64,000 nt of DNA from Lachnospiraceae bacterium. GTDB taxonomy: Bacteria > Bacillota > Clostridia > Lachnospirales > Lachnospiraceae. A model generated the notes under the pieces. The model was not told the origin of the DNA and did no database searches. It saw nothing but the letters and a program-made list of their open reading frames with translations. Shown here piece by piece: positions 1-9,113 of the stretch. The stretch covers positions 1-64,000 of the forward strand of contig JAJQBK010000022.1 of assembly GCA_021203305.1 (NCBI GenBank), written 5' to 3'. The number at the start of each line of letters is the position of its first letter. Within the stretch, counting starts at the first letter, position 1. The position numbers and the translations under genes are program-made.

Positions 1-28
1 ACTATGCGGATTTCAACGGTTTTACATG

Positions 29-55
29 TTGAACCGTGAATAATTTAGGTATAAT
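29..55 (+). promoter_or_regulatory. putative mscL promoter
   Basis: TTGAAC at 29-34 and a perfect TATAAT at 50-55, 15 bp apart, lie just upstream of mscL. The spacing is shorter than the optimum of 17, so the -35 assignment is less certain than the -10. Confidence 0.5.
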
Positions 56-92
56 ACTTTCGAACAATTTTTTTACGAAAGGACGCAGTTTC

Positions 93-488
93 ATGAAATC
101 ACTTATCAAGGAATTCAAAGAATTCATCTCCAAGGGAGACGTCATGAGCATGGCCGTCGGCATTATCATCGGCTCCGCTTTCACCGCCATCGTTACCTCT
201 CTGGTCAACGATATTATCACCCCGATTATCGGTGTCATCATTGGCGGTATCGACTTCTCCGGCATCGCCATCACTTTAGGGGACGCCTCCATCGGCGTCG
301 GCTCCTTTATCCAGGCGATTATTAATTTCTTACTTACCGCCCTTGCCCTCTTCGCGATTATGAAGGCCATCAACTCCCTTCACCGTAAAAAGGAAGAAGA
401 GCCAAAGCCCGAGGAGCCCGCTCCCGTACCCGCGGATGTGCAGCTCTTAACTGAGATCAGGGATCTGCTGAAGGAAGAGAAAAAATAA
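93..488 (+). CDS. mscL: large-conductance mechanosensitive channel MscL
   Basis: Homopentameric membrane pore that opens under membrane tension and vents solutes during hypo-osmotic shock. The 131-residue product has the family's usual length. It shows an amphipathic N-terminal helix (MKSLIKEFKEFISKGD), a first membrane helix at about residues 18-44 with the glycine-rich pore-lining stretch MAVGIIIGSAF, a periplasmic-side loop, a second helix at about 65-90, and a charged C-terminal helix (LLTEIRDLLKEEKK). The start at 93 was chosen because AAAGGA (78-83) lies nine bases upstream; the in-frame extension back to 36 would cover the promoter. It is monocistronic and convergent with rny. Confidence 0.96.
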   Translation: MKSLIKEFKEFISKGDVMSMAVGIIIGSAFTAIVTSLVNDIITPIIGVIIGGIDFSGIAITLGDASIGVGSFIQAIINFLLTALALFAIMKAINSLHRKKEEEPKPEEPAPVPADVQLLTEIRDLLKEEKK

Positions 489-522
489 AATCAATATTTC
501 CTGTAAAATAAGCAAATAAAAA

Positions 523-556
523 AGAGGGCCTCACACATTGATATGTGGGGTCCTCT
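523..556 (-). terminator. rho-independent terminator of rny
   Basis: A 12-13 bp stem (about 523-535 with 544-556, two G-U pairs) with an 8-nt loop. On the minus strand it is followed by TTTTTTATTTGC (complement of 511-522), so it serves rny. The hairpin may also stop mscL, but no T-run follows on the plus strand. Confidence 0.8.
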
Positions 557-616
557 CTCACTTCTACTGAAAACTGGCATAACAGTCTCCCTGAGCCCTC
601 AAACAGAAGCCTCTCA

Positions 617-2173
617 TTATTTTGCGTACTCGACTGCGCGTGATTCTCTGATCACATTGATCTTGACCTGACCCGGATACTCCAGCTCCGCCTCGACCTT
701 TTTCGCAATATCACGAGCCAGCAAAACCATATCGTCCTCTGATACCTGCTCCGGTACAACCATTACACGAACCTCTCTACCCGCCTGGATAGCAAAAGAT
801 TTTTCTACACCTTTGAAATTGTTTGTGATTTCTTCCAACCGCTTTAAACGGGTGGTATATGTCTCTAATGTCTCGCGTCTGGCGCCGGGTCTCGCCGCGG
901 AGATGGTATCCGCAGCCTGCACCAGACAGGAAATCAATGAAGTGGGCTCCACATCGCCGTGATGCGACTCCACCGCGTTGATCACAGTGGCGTTTTCCTT
1001 GTATCGCTTGCAGAGATCAGAACCCAGCTGGACATGAGTACCTTCCATCTCATGATCCACAGCCTTTCCGATATCGTGCAGCAGACCCGCACGCTTTGCA
1101 AGGCGAACATCCAATCCCAGCTCCGCGGCCAGAAGGCCCGACAGCTGCGCCACCTCAACAGAATGCCTCAGCGCATTCTGACCATAGCTGGTTCTGTACT
1201 TCAGCTTGCCCAGAAGCTTAACCAGCTCCGGATGAATGCCGTGCACCCCGACCTCCAGGGTTGCGGCCTCACCCTCCTCTTTAATGATCGTCTCAACCTC
1301 ACGTTGAGCCTTCTCCACTGTCTCCTCAATGCGGGCCGGATGGATACGGCCATCCACGATCAGTCTCTCCAGAGCAATTCTGGCGACCTCTCTTCGGATG
1401 GGATCAAAACTTGATAAGATGACTGCCTCGGGAGTATCATCAATAATCAAATCAACCCCGGTCATTGTCTCGAGGGTTCGGATATTGCGGCCCTCGCGGC
1501 CAATAATGCGGCCCTTCATCTCGTCATTGGGAAGCTGCACAACAGAAATCGTGGTCTCTGACACCTGATCCGCCGCGCACCGCTGAATGGCGTTCACCAC
1601 GTAATCTTTGGCGCGCTTGTCAGCCTCTTCCTTTGCCCTCTGATCCATTTCCTTGATCTTCAGGGCGGTTTCATGCTTTACTTCATCTTCAACAATTTTC
1701 AATAAGTAGTCTTTTGCCTGGTCGGAGGTAAGACCAGAGATTCTTTCCAGTTCCTGTATCCGCTGCTCGTTCAGCTTCGAGATTTCAGCCTTCTCTTTTT
1801 TGAGGGCGTTTTCTCTCTCCACCAAACTGGCTTCTTTGCGTTCGATAGCGTCTGATTTCTTGTCGATACTCTCTTCCTTCTGCTGAACGCGCCTCTCATA
1901 GCGTTGTACCTCCGCGCGGCGCTCCTTAGTCTCCTTGTCCAGCTCATTCTTGGCCCGGATGTTCTCTTCCTTGAGTTCAAGGGAAGTTTCGCGCTTCTTG
2001 GTCTCAGCAGCTTTCAGAGCTTCATCGATAATCTCTCTTGCCTTATCCTCCGCATTGCCAATCTCTTTCTCAGTCACATTCTTGTGATAAGCTGTGGCCG
2101 CGAACCAGGTGACAACCGCGGTGACGGCAAGAACAACCAGTGCTATCCCGACAACTATGCCGATGGATATCAT
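617..2173 (-). CDS. rny: ribonuclease Y
   Basis: Membrane-anchored endoribonuclease that starts bulk mRNA decay in Firmicutes. The 518 residues show the full family layout: one N-terminal membrane helix (about 3-25), a long charged coiled coil (about 35-200), a KH RNA-binding domain with [15 protein letters not shown], and an HD phosphohydrolase domain with the metal motif [12 protein letters not shown] at about residue 366, followed by the conserved C-terminal domain. The ATG at 2173 has an excellent AAGGAGGAG ribosome site. It is transcribed alone, from its own promoter at 2257-2285 to the terminator at 523-556, and belongs to the conserved recA-recX-rny neighbourhood of Clostridia. Confidence 0.97.
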   Translation of the reverse strand: MISIGIVVGIALVVLAVTAVVTWFAATAYHKNVTEKEIGNAEDKAREIIDEALKAAETKKRETSLELKEENIRAKNELDKETKERRAEVQRYERRVQQKEESIDKKSDAIERKEASLVERENALKKEKAEISKLNEQRIQELERISGLTSDQAKDYLLKIVEDEVKHETALKIKEMDQRAKEEADKRAKDYVVNAIQRCAADQVSETTISVVQLPNDEMKGRIIGREGRNIRTLETMTGVDLIIDDTPEAVILSSFDPIRREVARIALERLIVDGRIHPARIEETVEKAQREVETIIKEEGEAATLEVGVHGIHPELVKLLGKLKYRTSYGQNALRHSVEVAQLSGLLAAELGLDVRLAKRAGLLHDIGKAVDHEMEGTHVQLGSDLCKRYKENATVINAVESHHGDVEPTSLISCLVQAADTISAARPGARRETLETYTTRLKRLEEITNNFKGVEKSFAIQAGREVRVMVVPEQVSEDDMVLLARDIAKKVEAELEYPGQVKINVIRESRAVEYAK

Positions 2174-2256
2174 ACAGGAAGCTCCTCCTTATTAAATTTT
2201 CATTGTATATCATGGCAGAAACAGCAAAAGTTCCCGCTCTTTGCTACAACACTATA

Positions 2257-2285
2257 ATATTACTGTATAAAATGTCTGATGTCAA
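2257..2285 (-). promoter_or_regulatory. sigma-A promoter of rny
   Basis: On the minus strand TTGACA (2280-2285), a 17-bp spacer and TAATAT (2257-2262), about 85 bp upstream of the rny start. Confidence 0.7.
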
Positions 2286-2362
2286 GTGATAGATTTCAAA
2301 AACGCTTGACAGTTGACAGACGCCACTATTCACAGCCATTTCACATAAACGCCGGAATCATC

Positions 2363-2392
2363 TTGACAAAGCCTGTCCTCCAACGGTAATAT
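2363..2392 (+). promoter_or_regulatory. putative promoter of the membrane protein gene at 2504
   Basis: TTGACA (2363-2368), 18-bp spacer, TAATAT (2387-2392). The gene-free stretch 2174-2503 otherwise holds the rny promoter, a short copy of a dispersed word (ACTATTCACAGCC, 2325-2337) and a possible long leader of about 110 nt. Confidence 0.55.
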
Positions 2393-2503
2393 GAAAAAAG
2401 CTTCTGTCTCACCTGGTTACAAAGACAGCATCATCTCTTAAAGCTTTGTGACAGAGGTCATAACAGGGAAACAAAAAAGTCAAAAATCGAGAGGATATCT
2501 TCA

Positions 2504-4075
2504 ATGGTCTCAAAAATCAAAAATATTTTCTGCCCGGAAAAATCAGTCGCTTTTCTGATTTTATTTATATATCTCTGGATAATCTTGGTGCTTCAGGATT
2601 TCCCGGCAGCCTATACCACAAACCTTTTATCTATTGCCATCTGCGGCGTTCTCAGTCTGTTTGCGGCTGTCCTTCTCTTCCACGGATTAAAAAAGCTTGC
2701 GCTGGTCAAAATAAGTAATAATACACAATCTGACAGCCTGAAGAATACCCTGATTGGATGCGGGTGCATTTTCATTACCACGTTTCTGATCATGATGCTT
2801 CATTTCCTTGGAGAATATACGGAAGATATCTATTCCTCCGGCAGCGACATATTAAATCAGTATTTGCAGGCACTGGGAAATTATCCGCTGAATGACTGGC
2901 ATCCATTTCTGCACACTCTGCTCTTTTTTATCATACCTGTCCGGCTGCTGGGCAGCATTGACGCAATCGTAATTTTGCAGCTACTGTACTTTAGCCTGGC
3001 TTTTACCTATCTGATCTATGTAATTTTTCAGAATGGGGGCAGTAAATTTTTTATTCTCGGGCTCTCCGTCTATATCTGGATCAATCCTTTCCTGACAGCA
3101 TGGATGATTTATCCCACCAAGGATGTGGCAATGATGATTTTTGCCATCGTTCTCATGGCGTATTACATTCAGATTATCTGCTCAAAAGGGGTATGGCTGC
3201 AAAACAGACGCAATCTCCTTCTGTTCTCCCTTTTTGCTGTTCTGTGCTGCTATATGAGACATAACGCGATCCTCTTTGTGATCCCGCTGGTCATGATTGC
3301 GCTGCTCTATTATTTCCCAAAAGATTTCCGTGATATGAAAAAGAGAGTTACGGCAATTCTTCTGATGCTTGTGCTCTCTCTTCTGGTCAGGGGCATCTAT
3401 ACCCTCTGGGACGTTGAAGCCCCGTCATACCGTACGGTTGAAACGATAGGAATTCCTCTTTCCATCTGGTCAAATGTCCTGCAGTCCAACGCCAACGCGC
3501 TTCCGGAAGAGACAAGAAGCACATTGCAGGAGCTGCTCCCACAGGATGTGGTCACTTTGTTTTCTGTAAATTACGGCTTTAACTCCATTAAATTTCTCGA
3601 TGGTATGAGCTGGGACCAGCTCGATATGCTTTCCTATTCAGAAGTATTAAAATATACAGCACAATGCTTCCGGTACGCCCCGCGGGAATCTATCGCTGCG
3701 GTCACAAAAATGACTGATTTTGTCTGGTCTGTCAACATTTCTGAGGAACCCAAAAATTACTATATGGTCACAACGGCTGCTTCTGAATCTCTTTCCCGCC
3801 TTGTCATGCAGCTGAAGGTATCTTTTGGCTCCGGGCTTTTGGGCACTCTGTTCGGCTCTTACGGCTTCCAGATGCTTATCATGCTCATTGTGGGAGCCGT
3901 CCTGTTGTCTTTTGGCAGAACATCCTTCCTGCATATAATACCGTTCTTTTGCTATAATTATGGTACAATGCTTTTATTAACCGGCAGAGATTACAGATTT
4001 TTCCTTTTTAATATTCCTCTGTGGCTTCCGTTGATCTTTCTGATGCTGAAAGATGAGAAAAGACTGAAGAAATAA
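2504..4075 (+). CDS. polytopic membrane protein, GT-C glycosyltransferase-like (DUF6020-type)
   Basis: A 523-residue protein with about ten to twelve predicted membrane helices. Motifs seen are an early acidic loop, DWHPFLHTLLFF after the third helix or so, YPTKDVAMM, and MRHNAILF. This order of an HP.LHT motif, a KD motif and an R-H/N-N motif is, from memory, typical of the DUF6020 group of putative lipid-linked-sugar-dependent GT-C glycosyltransferases, so a role in decorating cell-surface polymers is inferred; the substrate is unknown. It is the only plus-strand gene between rny and prs. Its 3' end overlaps the convergent recX by 68 bases. It is visibly A+T-richer than its neighbours, which suggests a later insertion. 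The start codon follows a GAGAGGATA ribosome site. Confidence 0.7.
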   Translation: MVSKIKNIFCPEKSVAFLILFIYLWIILVLQDFPAAYTTNLLSIAICGVLSLFAAVLLFHGLKKLALVKISNNTQSDSLKNTLIGCGCIFITTFLIMMLHFLGEYTEDIYSSGSDILNQYLQALGNYPLNDWHPFLHTLLFFIIPVRLLGSIDAIVILQLLYFSLAFTYLIYVIFQNGGSKFFILGLSVYIWINPFLTAWMIYPTKDVAMMIFAIVLMAYYIQIICSKGVWLQNRRNLLLFSLFAVLCCYMRHNAILFVIPLVMIALLYYFPKDFRDMKKRVTAILLMLVLSLLVRGIYTLWDVEAPSYRTVETIGIPLSIWSNVLQSNANALPEETRSTLQELLPQDVVTLFSVNYGFNSIKFLDGMSWDQLDMLSYSEVLKYTAQCFRYAPRESIAAVTKMTDFVWSVNISEEPKNYYMVTTAASESLSRLVMQLKVSFGSGLLGTLFGSYGFQMLIMLIVGAVLLSFGRTSFLHIIPFFCYNYGTMLLLTGRDYRFFLFNIPLWLPLIFLMLKDEKRLKK

Positions 4076-4658
4076 CACTCGTACTGTAGCCTCTTCGATA
4101 CAGGAAAGCCATGGTTTTCGCCTTCTCCTTCTCATCCGCCAGCTCAGGATTGTAATGTCTCTTCTCCAGAAGCGACAGGATCTGTTTTCTCTCGCTCCAC
4201 TCCTCATTGCTTTCCTGAAATTCCTCCCAGGCCTGTTCAAAGAGTTCGGAGGAAATTCCCTTCGCCAGCAGGTCATGCCGGATTCGCTGTCTGCTGCGGT
4301 TCTCACTATGATACCGGATATAATTCTGCGCGTATCTCAGATCATCCACATAATGGAATTGCATCACATATTCGAGGGCCTGGCTGATCAGCTCATCCGG
4401 ATAGAAATTTTCTCTGAGCTTCCGCTCCAGCTCCGCCTTTGTGTAGTTTTTCTTCTGAAGGAGGTTCATGGCCCGCAGGCGGCTTCGCCTGATAAGAACC
4501 TGGTCCCACAGCTCATCCCACTGTTTTGCCGCAATTTCACTCTCCTCAGCAAGACCATATTGACGAAGCTCCCCTTTGTACAGAGGAAAAGCAAGGTGCC
4601 CGTCCACCGTGACAAGCACCTTTTTCGCATTTAACTCCCTGATTTCAGTGACAATCAT
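4008..4658 (-). CDS. recX: regulatory protein RecX
   Basis: Modulator that binds RecA filaments and limits recombinase activity. The 216-residue product is made of repeated three-helix units rich in Arg and aromatic residues ([50 protein letters not shown]), as is normal for RecX of Firmicutes. Its ATG overlaps the recA stop by four bases (ATGA), so the two are translationally coupled and share the SOS-regulated promoter. The last 20 or so residues run into the convergent membrane-protein gene with a 68-base overlap, which is long and may reflect loss of the original spacer. Confidence 0.92.
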   Translation of the reverse strand: MIVTEIRELNAKKVLVTVDGHLAFPLYKGELRQYGLAEESEIAAKQWDELWDQVLIRRSRLRAMNLLQKKNYTKAELERKLRENFYPDELISQALEYVMQFHYVDDLRYAQNYIRYHSENRSRQRIRHDLLAKGISSELFEQAWEEFQESNEEWSERKQILSLLEKRHYNPELADEKEKAKTMAFLYRRGYSTSVISSVFSHLSASERSTEATEEY

Positions 4659-5695
4659 GACTCTTTTGTCTCTTTGTCCTTCTCATCGGCTGCCGGAGCC
4701 GCCGGCAAGCCGTAATATTCCCTGACTTTGGCGTCTACCTCGGCAAGTACCTGTGGATTCTCCTGGAGATAAATCTTGGTATTCTCTCTGCCCTGGCCAA
4801 TCTTATTGCCCTGGTAGGAATACCAGGCGCCGGATTTATTGATCACATTGATGTCTGCGGCCAAATCAAGCACATCTCCTACAGTGGAGATGCCCTCCCC
4901 GAACATGATATCAAACTCCGCTTCCTTGAAAGGCGGCGCCACCTTATTCTTCACCACCTTGACCCTGGTGCGGTTGCCCACGTCGGAGCCGTTCTGCTTG
5001 ATAGATGCGATTCTCCTGACGTCCAGACGGACAGAGGCGTAGAATTTCAGGGCGCGGCCGCCGGTGGTGGTCTCCGGATTTCCGAACATAATGCCGATTT
5101 TCTCACGCAGCTGATTGATGAATACCACAATACAGTTGGTCTTGCTGACCACAGCGGTCAGCTTGCGAAGCGCCTGGGACATCAGCCTGGCCTGCAAGCC
5201 CATATGGCTGTCGCCCATGTCGCCGTCAATCTCCGCCTTGGGCACCAAGGCCGCCACAGAGTCAATCACTATGATATCCACCGCGCCGGAGCGCACCATG
5301 GTCTCCGCGATCTCCAGAGCCTGTTCCCCGTTGTCCGGCTGGGATATGTACAGATTGTCAATATCCACGCCGATGGCTCTGGCATAGGTCGGGTCCAGGG
5401 CGTGCTCCGCATCGATAAATCCAGCAATGCCGCCTCTCTTCTGTACCTCTGCGATCATATGCAGGGTTACCGTGGTCTTACCGGAGGACTCCGGTCCATA
5501 AATCTCTATAATACGGCCCTTGGGTACGCCTCCGAGGCCCAGCGCAATATCCAGGCTCAGGGCGCCGGTCGGCACCGTCTCCACATTCATCTGCGCCGCG
5601 GGGTCGCCCAGCTTCATCACCGCGCCCTTGCCGTACTGCTTCTCAATCTGTCCTAACGCCGCTTCCAGCGCTTTCTGCTTATCACTTTTCTCCAT
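4655..5695 (-). CDS. recA: recombinase RecA
   Basis: ATP-dependent DNA strand-exchange protein and coprotease for LexA. All signature parts are present in 346 residues: N-terminal helix, Walker [10 protein letters not shown] at about 66-74, the [10 protein letters not shown] segment, Walker [13 protein letters not shown], loop L1 with [20 protein letters not shown], the INQLREKIG motif and loop L2 ([10 protein letters not shown]), ending in a short acidic tail ([11 protein letters not shown]). The ribosome site AAGGAGAA precedes the ATG at 5695. It forms an operon with recX and is controlled by two LexA-type boxes upstream. Confidence 0.99.
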   Translation of the reverse strand: MEKSDKQKALEAALGQIEKQYGKGAVMKLGDPAAQMNVETVPTGALSLDIALGLGGVPKGRIIEIYGPESSGKTTVTLHMIAEVQKRGGIAGFIDAEHALDPTYARAIGVDIDNLYISQPDNGEQALEIAETMVRSGAVDIIVIDSVAALVPKAEIDGDMGDSHMGLQARLMSQALRKLTAVVSKTNCIVVFINQLREKIGIMFGNPETTTGGRALKFYASVRLDVRRIASIKQNGSDVGNRTRVKVVKNKVAPPFKEAEFDIMFGEGISTVGDVLDLAADINVINKSGAWYSYQGNKIGQGRENTKIYLQENPQVLAEVDAKVREYYGLPAAPAADEKDKETKES

Positions 5696-5713
5696 GTCCT
5701 GTTCTCCTTATGC

Positions 5714-5766
5714 CGAACAAACGTTCTCTTCTGTTTCAGAATAAAACATTTGTTCGATTCTGTCAA
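5714..5766 (-). promoter_or_regulatory. SOS-controlled recA promoter with two LexA boxes
   Basis: On the minus strand TTGACA (5761-5766), a 17-bp spacer and TATTCT (5738-5743). One SOS box (CGAACAAATGTTTT, 5743-5756) fills the spacer. A second (5714-5727), of form CGAAC-N4-GTTC on the plus strand, lies between the -10 and the start codon. Both fit the Gram-positive LexA consensus CGAACRNRYGTTYG closely, the second best in its left arm. Confidence 0.85.
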
Positions 5767-5887
5767 CACTTTTTTCAGAGTTCCCGTCAGATTTTTTATT
5801 TCTCTCAAAAATCTTTTTCTCTTTTGCTGTACTTTCTGTTACTATTTACAGCTTCTCCCACATAAGCAAAAAGATGAGAGATATTTT

Positions 5888-6026
5888 TTACTGCGCCGGA
5901 TACGGCGCTGGATGTCCGAGGGACATCCGTTCAGCGCGGACCGCAGCGAAGCGAAGACAGCAGACGCTTTTGCGCATGCGGGGCACCCGAAGGGCGTCTC
6001 GTGAGAGAAGCGGCTGTGAATAGTAA
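5888..6026. repeat. dispersed palindromic element, fullest copy
   Basis: Intergenic block between recA and pgsA. Nested hairpins are visible: GCGCCG-GATA-CGGCGC near 5893-5908 and GGATGTCC/GGACATCC near 5911-5930. It is bounded by short inverted ends (TTTACT on the right, AGTAAA on the left, read on the minus strand). The right part (5970-6026) recurs in opposite orientation at 10117-10174 with only a few differences. The rest of the 5767-6287 gap holds no convincing gene. Confidence 0.7.
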
Positions 6027-6251
6027 ATAAGTTTCTTTGTATTCCTCATCAAGCGTCAGCTTCTGTATTCCCGGGCACAAAAGTACCCAATGAAACCATG
6101 TTTTTCAGAACATCAACGGTCTTCACTGAGTACTTTAATCTTTCTGCATTTGTAATAAGGTTACCGTTCACAGGTTCCGGAAAACAGAGAAAATTGTGCA
6201 TCGGGATTGCGAATGTGGGAACAGAACCGGTAAACAGTAACATAATATAAT

Positions 6252-6268
6252 ATTACTCAACGAGTAAT
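6252..6268 (-). terminator. weak hairpin after pgsA
   Basis: Seven-bp stem ATTACTC/GAGTAAT with a 3-nt loop, 20 bases past the pgsA stop. On the minus strand it is followed by ATTATATTATGTT rather than a clean T-run. Confidence 0.35.
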
Positions 6269-6287
6269 GATAATAGCAAATTCCGGC

Positions 6288-6860
6288 TCATTTAAAATCG
6301 CTTAAAATCTGCCTGTTTTTGCTGATATAATCCACCAGGGACACAATCGTCAGCACAACCGCGATCCACATCACCGCCGTCGTAACCAGGGAAAGCTGCT
6401 CAATATCCGCGATCATCAGGATAATCATGGTCATCTGAAACGTGGTCTTATACTTTCCCCACATACTGGCCGCGATCACAATGCCACTGTCGGAGGCGAT
6501 CAGGCGGAAGCCGCTGATGATAAACTCTCTGGCCACAATGATGATGACCACCCAGCTGGGGATTCGTCCAAGCTCTATCAGGCAGATCATGGCGGAGCAC
6601 ACTAAAAGCTTGTCCGCCAGCGGATCCATAAATTTCCCGAAGTTGGTGACCATATGATACTTTCGGGCAATCCTTCCGTCCAGCAGGTCAGTCAGGCTGG
6701 CCGCCACGAAAATGACAAGCGCGGCCCAGTCCATATACGGAAGGACACTCCCGAAAAGAAAATCAAACCAGCCCCAGCCACTGTGCCCTCCCAGCAGTAA
6801 AATCACAAAGGGAAACACCAGGATCATCCGTATCGTTGTCAGCTTATTCGGCAGATTCAT
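6288..6860 (-). CDS. pgsA: CDP-diacylglycerol-glycerol-3-phosphate 3-phosphatidyltransferase
   Basis: Transfers the phosphatidyl group from CDP-diacylglycerol to sn-glycerol-3-phosphate, the first committed step to phosphatidylglycerol and cardiolipin in the membrane. The 190-residue protein has about five membrane helices and the complete CDP-alcohol phosphotransferase signature D-x2-DG-x2-AR-x8-G-x3-D-x3-D, seen from DLLDGRIARKY to GKFMDPLADK. It opens with the family's MNLPNKLTTIR. AGGAGAAA precedes the ATG at 6860. It overlaps the end of rimO by 17 bases and is the last gene of the yicC operon. A cardiolipin synthase elsewhere in the window (27247-28797) uses its pathway product. Confidence 0.96.
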   Translation of the reverse strand: MNLPNKLTTIRMILVFPFVILLLGGHSGWGWFDFLFGSVLPYMDWAALVIFVAASLTDLLDGRIARKYHMVTNFGKFMDPLADKLLVCSAMICLIELGRIPSWVVIIIVAREFIISGFRLIASDSGIVIAASMWGKYKTTFQMTMIILMIADIEQLSLVTTAVMWIAVVLTIVSLVDYISKNRQILSDFK

Positions 6861-8190
6861 GATAAATTTCTCCTGTCAGATCATATTCGCCCGCGTCGGT
6901 CACCCGTACCCGCACAAAATCGCCGGTCATGAGCGCGGCGTCTGTCTTAATAAAAATATAGCCGTCCACATCCGGCGCATCCCGCCAGGTGCGTCCGACA
7001 TACACATCATCCTCTTCCATTCTGCCATCGATCATACACCAGAGGATCTGCCCCACATACTCCTGCGATTTCTCAAAGGAAACCGCCTGCTGCAGCTCCA
7101 TCAGCTCCCCGCGCCGCATTTCCATGACATCTTCCGGAATCTGATCCGGAAAACCGGCGGCCGCGGTACCCTCCTCCCGGGAATAGGAAAATACGCCCAG
7201 ACGGTCAAACTCCATCTCATTGACAAAGCGATACAGCTCCTGGTGCTCCTCGTCAGTTTCCCCGGGAAAACCGGAAATCAGGGTGGTGCGCAGCGCGATA
7301 TCCGGGATTTCCCTGCGCAGACGCGCGATGATCTCCCTCAGCTCCCGCTGGTTCGTGCGCCTTCCCATGCGCTTCAGGATGCGGTCATCCGCGTGCTGAA
7401 TGGGCAGATCAAGATAATGAACCACCTTTTCGCATTCCTTCATGGCGCAAATCAGATCCTCGTCAATTTCCTCCGGATAACAGTACAGCACACGGATCCA
7501 GAAAAGTCCCGGAATCTCGTTGAGCCGCCGCAGGAGTTCTCCCAGGCTCTTTTTGCCATATAAATCAACCCCGTAGAGGGTGGTCTCCTGAGCCACTAAA
7601 ATCAGCTCCTTCACGCCCTGCGTCGCAAGCGCCCGGGCCTCCCGGACCAGATCCTCCATGGGAACGGAGCGGAAACGTCCGCGTACTTTGGGAATAATGC
7701 AGTAGGTGCAACATTTGTCGCACCCCTCCGCGATTTTCAGGTAGGAATAGTGGCCTCCCAGGGTTGAGACAATCCTGCGGCCCTGTACAGCGGGCAGATA
7801 CTGCAGATCCCGCAGATATTCCCGGCTCTGGCGTCCGGCAAGAACACTCTCCACCGCGTCCGCAATGCTCTCGATGGCCATAGTGCCCACCACCGCGTCC
7901 ACCTCCGGAAGCTGTTCCCTGATCTCCTCGTGGTAGCGCTGGGCCAGACAGCCGGCGGCAATCAAAGCCTTCAGCCGTCCATTCTGCTTTAAGGCGCCCA
8001 GATCAATCAGCGTCTGGATGCTCTCCTCCTTGGCGTCTCCGATAAAAGTGCAGGTGTTGACCACAGCCACATCGGCCTCATTTTCATCATCGGTAAATGC
8101 AAAGCCCCGATCCGCCAGAATCCCCAGCATTTTTTCCGTGTCCACCAGATTTTTGTCACATCCCAGGGACACAAACATAATCCTGATCAT
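6844..8190 (-). CDS. rimO: ribosomal protein S12 methylthiotransferase RimO
   Basis: Radical-SAM enzyme that methylthiolates the conserved Asp of ribosomal protein S12. In 448 residues there is the N-terminal UPF0004 domain with three cluster cysteines (SLGCDKN, VNTCTF, AAGCLAQ), the radical-SAM motif C-x3-C-x2-C in GCDKCCTYCIIPKVRGRFRS, and a C-terminal TRAM domain with acidic and aromatic character (DAPDVDGYIFIKT). SLGCDKNLVDTE at the N-terminus favours RimO over the related MiaB. It overlaps pgsA and follows rpoZ by six bases, so it is cotranscribed with the yicC operon. Confidence 0.95.
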   Translation of the reverse strand: MIRIMFVSLGCDKNLVDTEKMLGILADRGFAFTDDENEADVAVVNTCTFIGDAKEESIQTLIDLGALKQNGRLKALIAAGCLAQRYHEEIREQLPEVDAVVGTMAIESIADAVESVLAGRQSREYLRDLQYLPAVQGRRIVSTLGGHYSYLKIAEGCDKCCTYCIIPKVRGRFRSVPMEDLVREARALATQGVKELILVAQETTLYGVDLYGKKSLGELLRRLNEIPGLFWIRVLYCYPEEIDEDLICAMKECEKVVHYLDLPIQHADDRILKRMGRRTNQRELREIIARLRREIPDIALRTTLISGFPGETDEEHQELYRFVNEMEFDRLGVFSYSREEGTAAAGFPDQIPEDVMEMRRGELMELQQAVSFEKSQEYVGQILWCMIDGRMEEDDVYVGRTWRDAPDVDGYIFIKTDAALMTGDFVRVRVTDAGEYDLTGEIYHESAE

Positions 8191-8196
8191 GGGCCG

Positions 8197-8439
8197 TCAG
8201 CTGTCCTGCTCTTTTTCGTCTGAAATAATCTTCACCTGACCCTCGTACAGCTCCTGCACCGCGATGCTCAGCGCGTTGTCGGCCCTGCCCACTGCCTTAG
8301 GTTCAGAACCGTCCACAATCTGACGCGCCCTCTTAGCGGTAGCCATAACAATAGAATACCGGCTGTTTACCAGCGGTCCCTCCTGGTCCACTCCCTCATT
8401 AACCACTTCCATCAGCTCCAGATATGACGGATGCAACAT
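8197..8439 (-). CDS. rpoZ: DNA-directed RNA polymerase omega subunit
   Basis: Small RNA polymerase subunit that helps assemble beta-prime. The 80-residue product opens MLHPSYLELMEVVN and carries the omega core NSRYSIVMATAKRARQIVDG followed by KAVGRADNALSIAVQELYEG. The start at 8439 is taken because GAGGAGAA lies just upstream; the longer in-frame ORF would add 15 residues unlike the family. It sits between gmk and rimO in the gmk-rpoZ arrangement common in Firmicutes. Confidence 0.93.
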   Translation of the reverse strand: MLHPSYLELMEVVNEGVDQEGPLVNSRYSIVMATAKRARQIVDGSEPKAVGRADNALSIAVQELYEGQVKIISDEKEQDS

Positions 8440-8480
8440 AATAAATTCTCCTCTCTTTCCAATGAACCAGTTCTCCGCGG

Positions 8481-9104
8481 TCAAAGCGCGCGCAGCTCCC
8501 TGGCAATCTCTTCTATAAAAGCGGCGTTTCTCGCCGCGGACATCTTCTCCGCCTGAATGATATGGTGCATTTGTTCCACACAGGCCTCCAGATCATCATT
8601 GACCAGGATATAATCATACCACGGAATATATTCACACTCCTCCACAGCCCTGCGCATTCTGGCTCCGATCACCTCATCAGTCTCCGTTCCCCTTCCCCGG
8701 ATTCTGTCATAAAGCGTCCGGGCACTGGGCGGCATCACAAACATCAGTACGGTTCCCGGGAATTTTTTCTTCACCTGTAAGGCCCCCTGGACCTCAATCT
8801 CCAGGATTACGTCCTTTCCTGCCTCCATCTGGCGCTCCACATACTCTCTTGGCGTGCCGTAATAATTGCCGCAGTAGGAGGCATACTCAATCAGGCCGCC
8901 GTCCGCAATCTTTTCCTCAAAAGCCCTCCGGTCCGTAAAAAAATACTCCACACCCTCCTGCTCGCCGGGTCTGGGCGCGCGGGTCGTCATGGAAACGCTC
9001 AGCGCGTAATTATCAGCGTACCTTTGCAGGAGCCTTTTCATAATGGTGCCTTTTCCAGTGCCGGCGAAACCGCTGACTACAATCAAAATTCCCCTCTGAT
9101 CCAT
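8481..9104 (-). CDS. gmk: guanylate kinase
   Basis: Phosphorylates GMP to GDP with ATP. The 207-residue protein has the P-loop GFAGTGKGT at residues 13-21, the GMP-binding region SMTTRAPRPGEQEGVEYFF, the YGTPREYVE segment and the DVILEIEVQGALQVKK Walker B region. The P-loop has Phe-Ala where most guanylate kinases have Pro-Ser, a substitution also known in clostridial members. It follows yicC by nine bases and precedes rpoZ. Confidence 0.95.
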   Translation of the reverse strand: MDQRGILIVVSGFAGTGKGTIMKRLLQRYADNYALSVSMTTRAPRPGEQEGVEYFFTDRRAFEEKIADGGLIEYASYCGNYYGTPREYVERQMEAGKDVILEIEVQGALQVKKKFPGTVLMFVMPPSARTLYDRIRGRGTETDEVIGARMRRAVEECEYIPWYDYILVNDDLEACVEQMHHIIQAEKMSAARNAAFIEEIARELRAL

Positions 9105-9113
9105 GGCTTACTC

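Noticed and set aside
6049..6243. A 64-codon minus-strand ORF between the repeat element and pgsA.
   Set aside because: No ribosome site, no recognisable motif and composition like the spacer; not supported as a gene.
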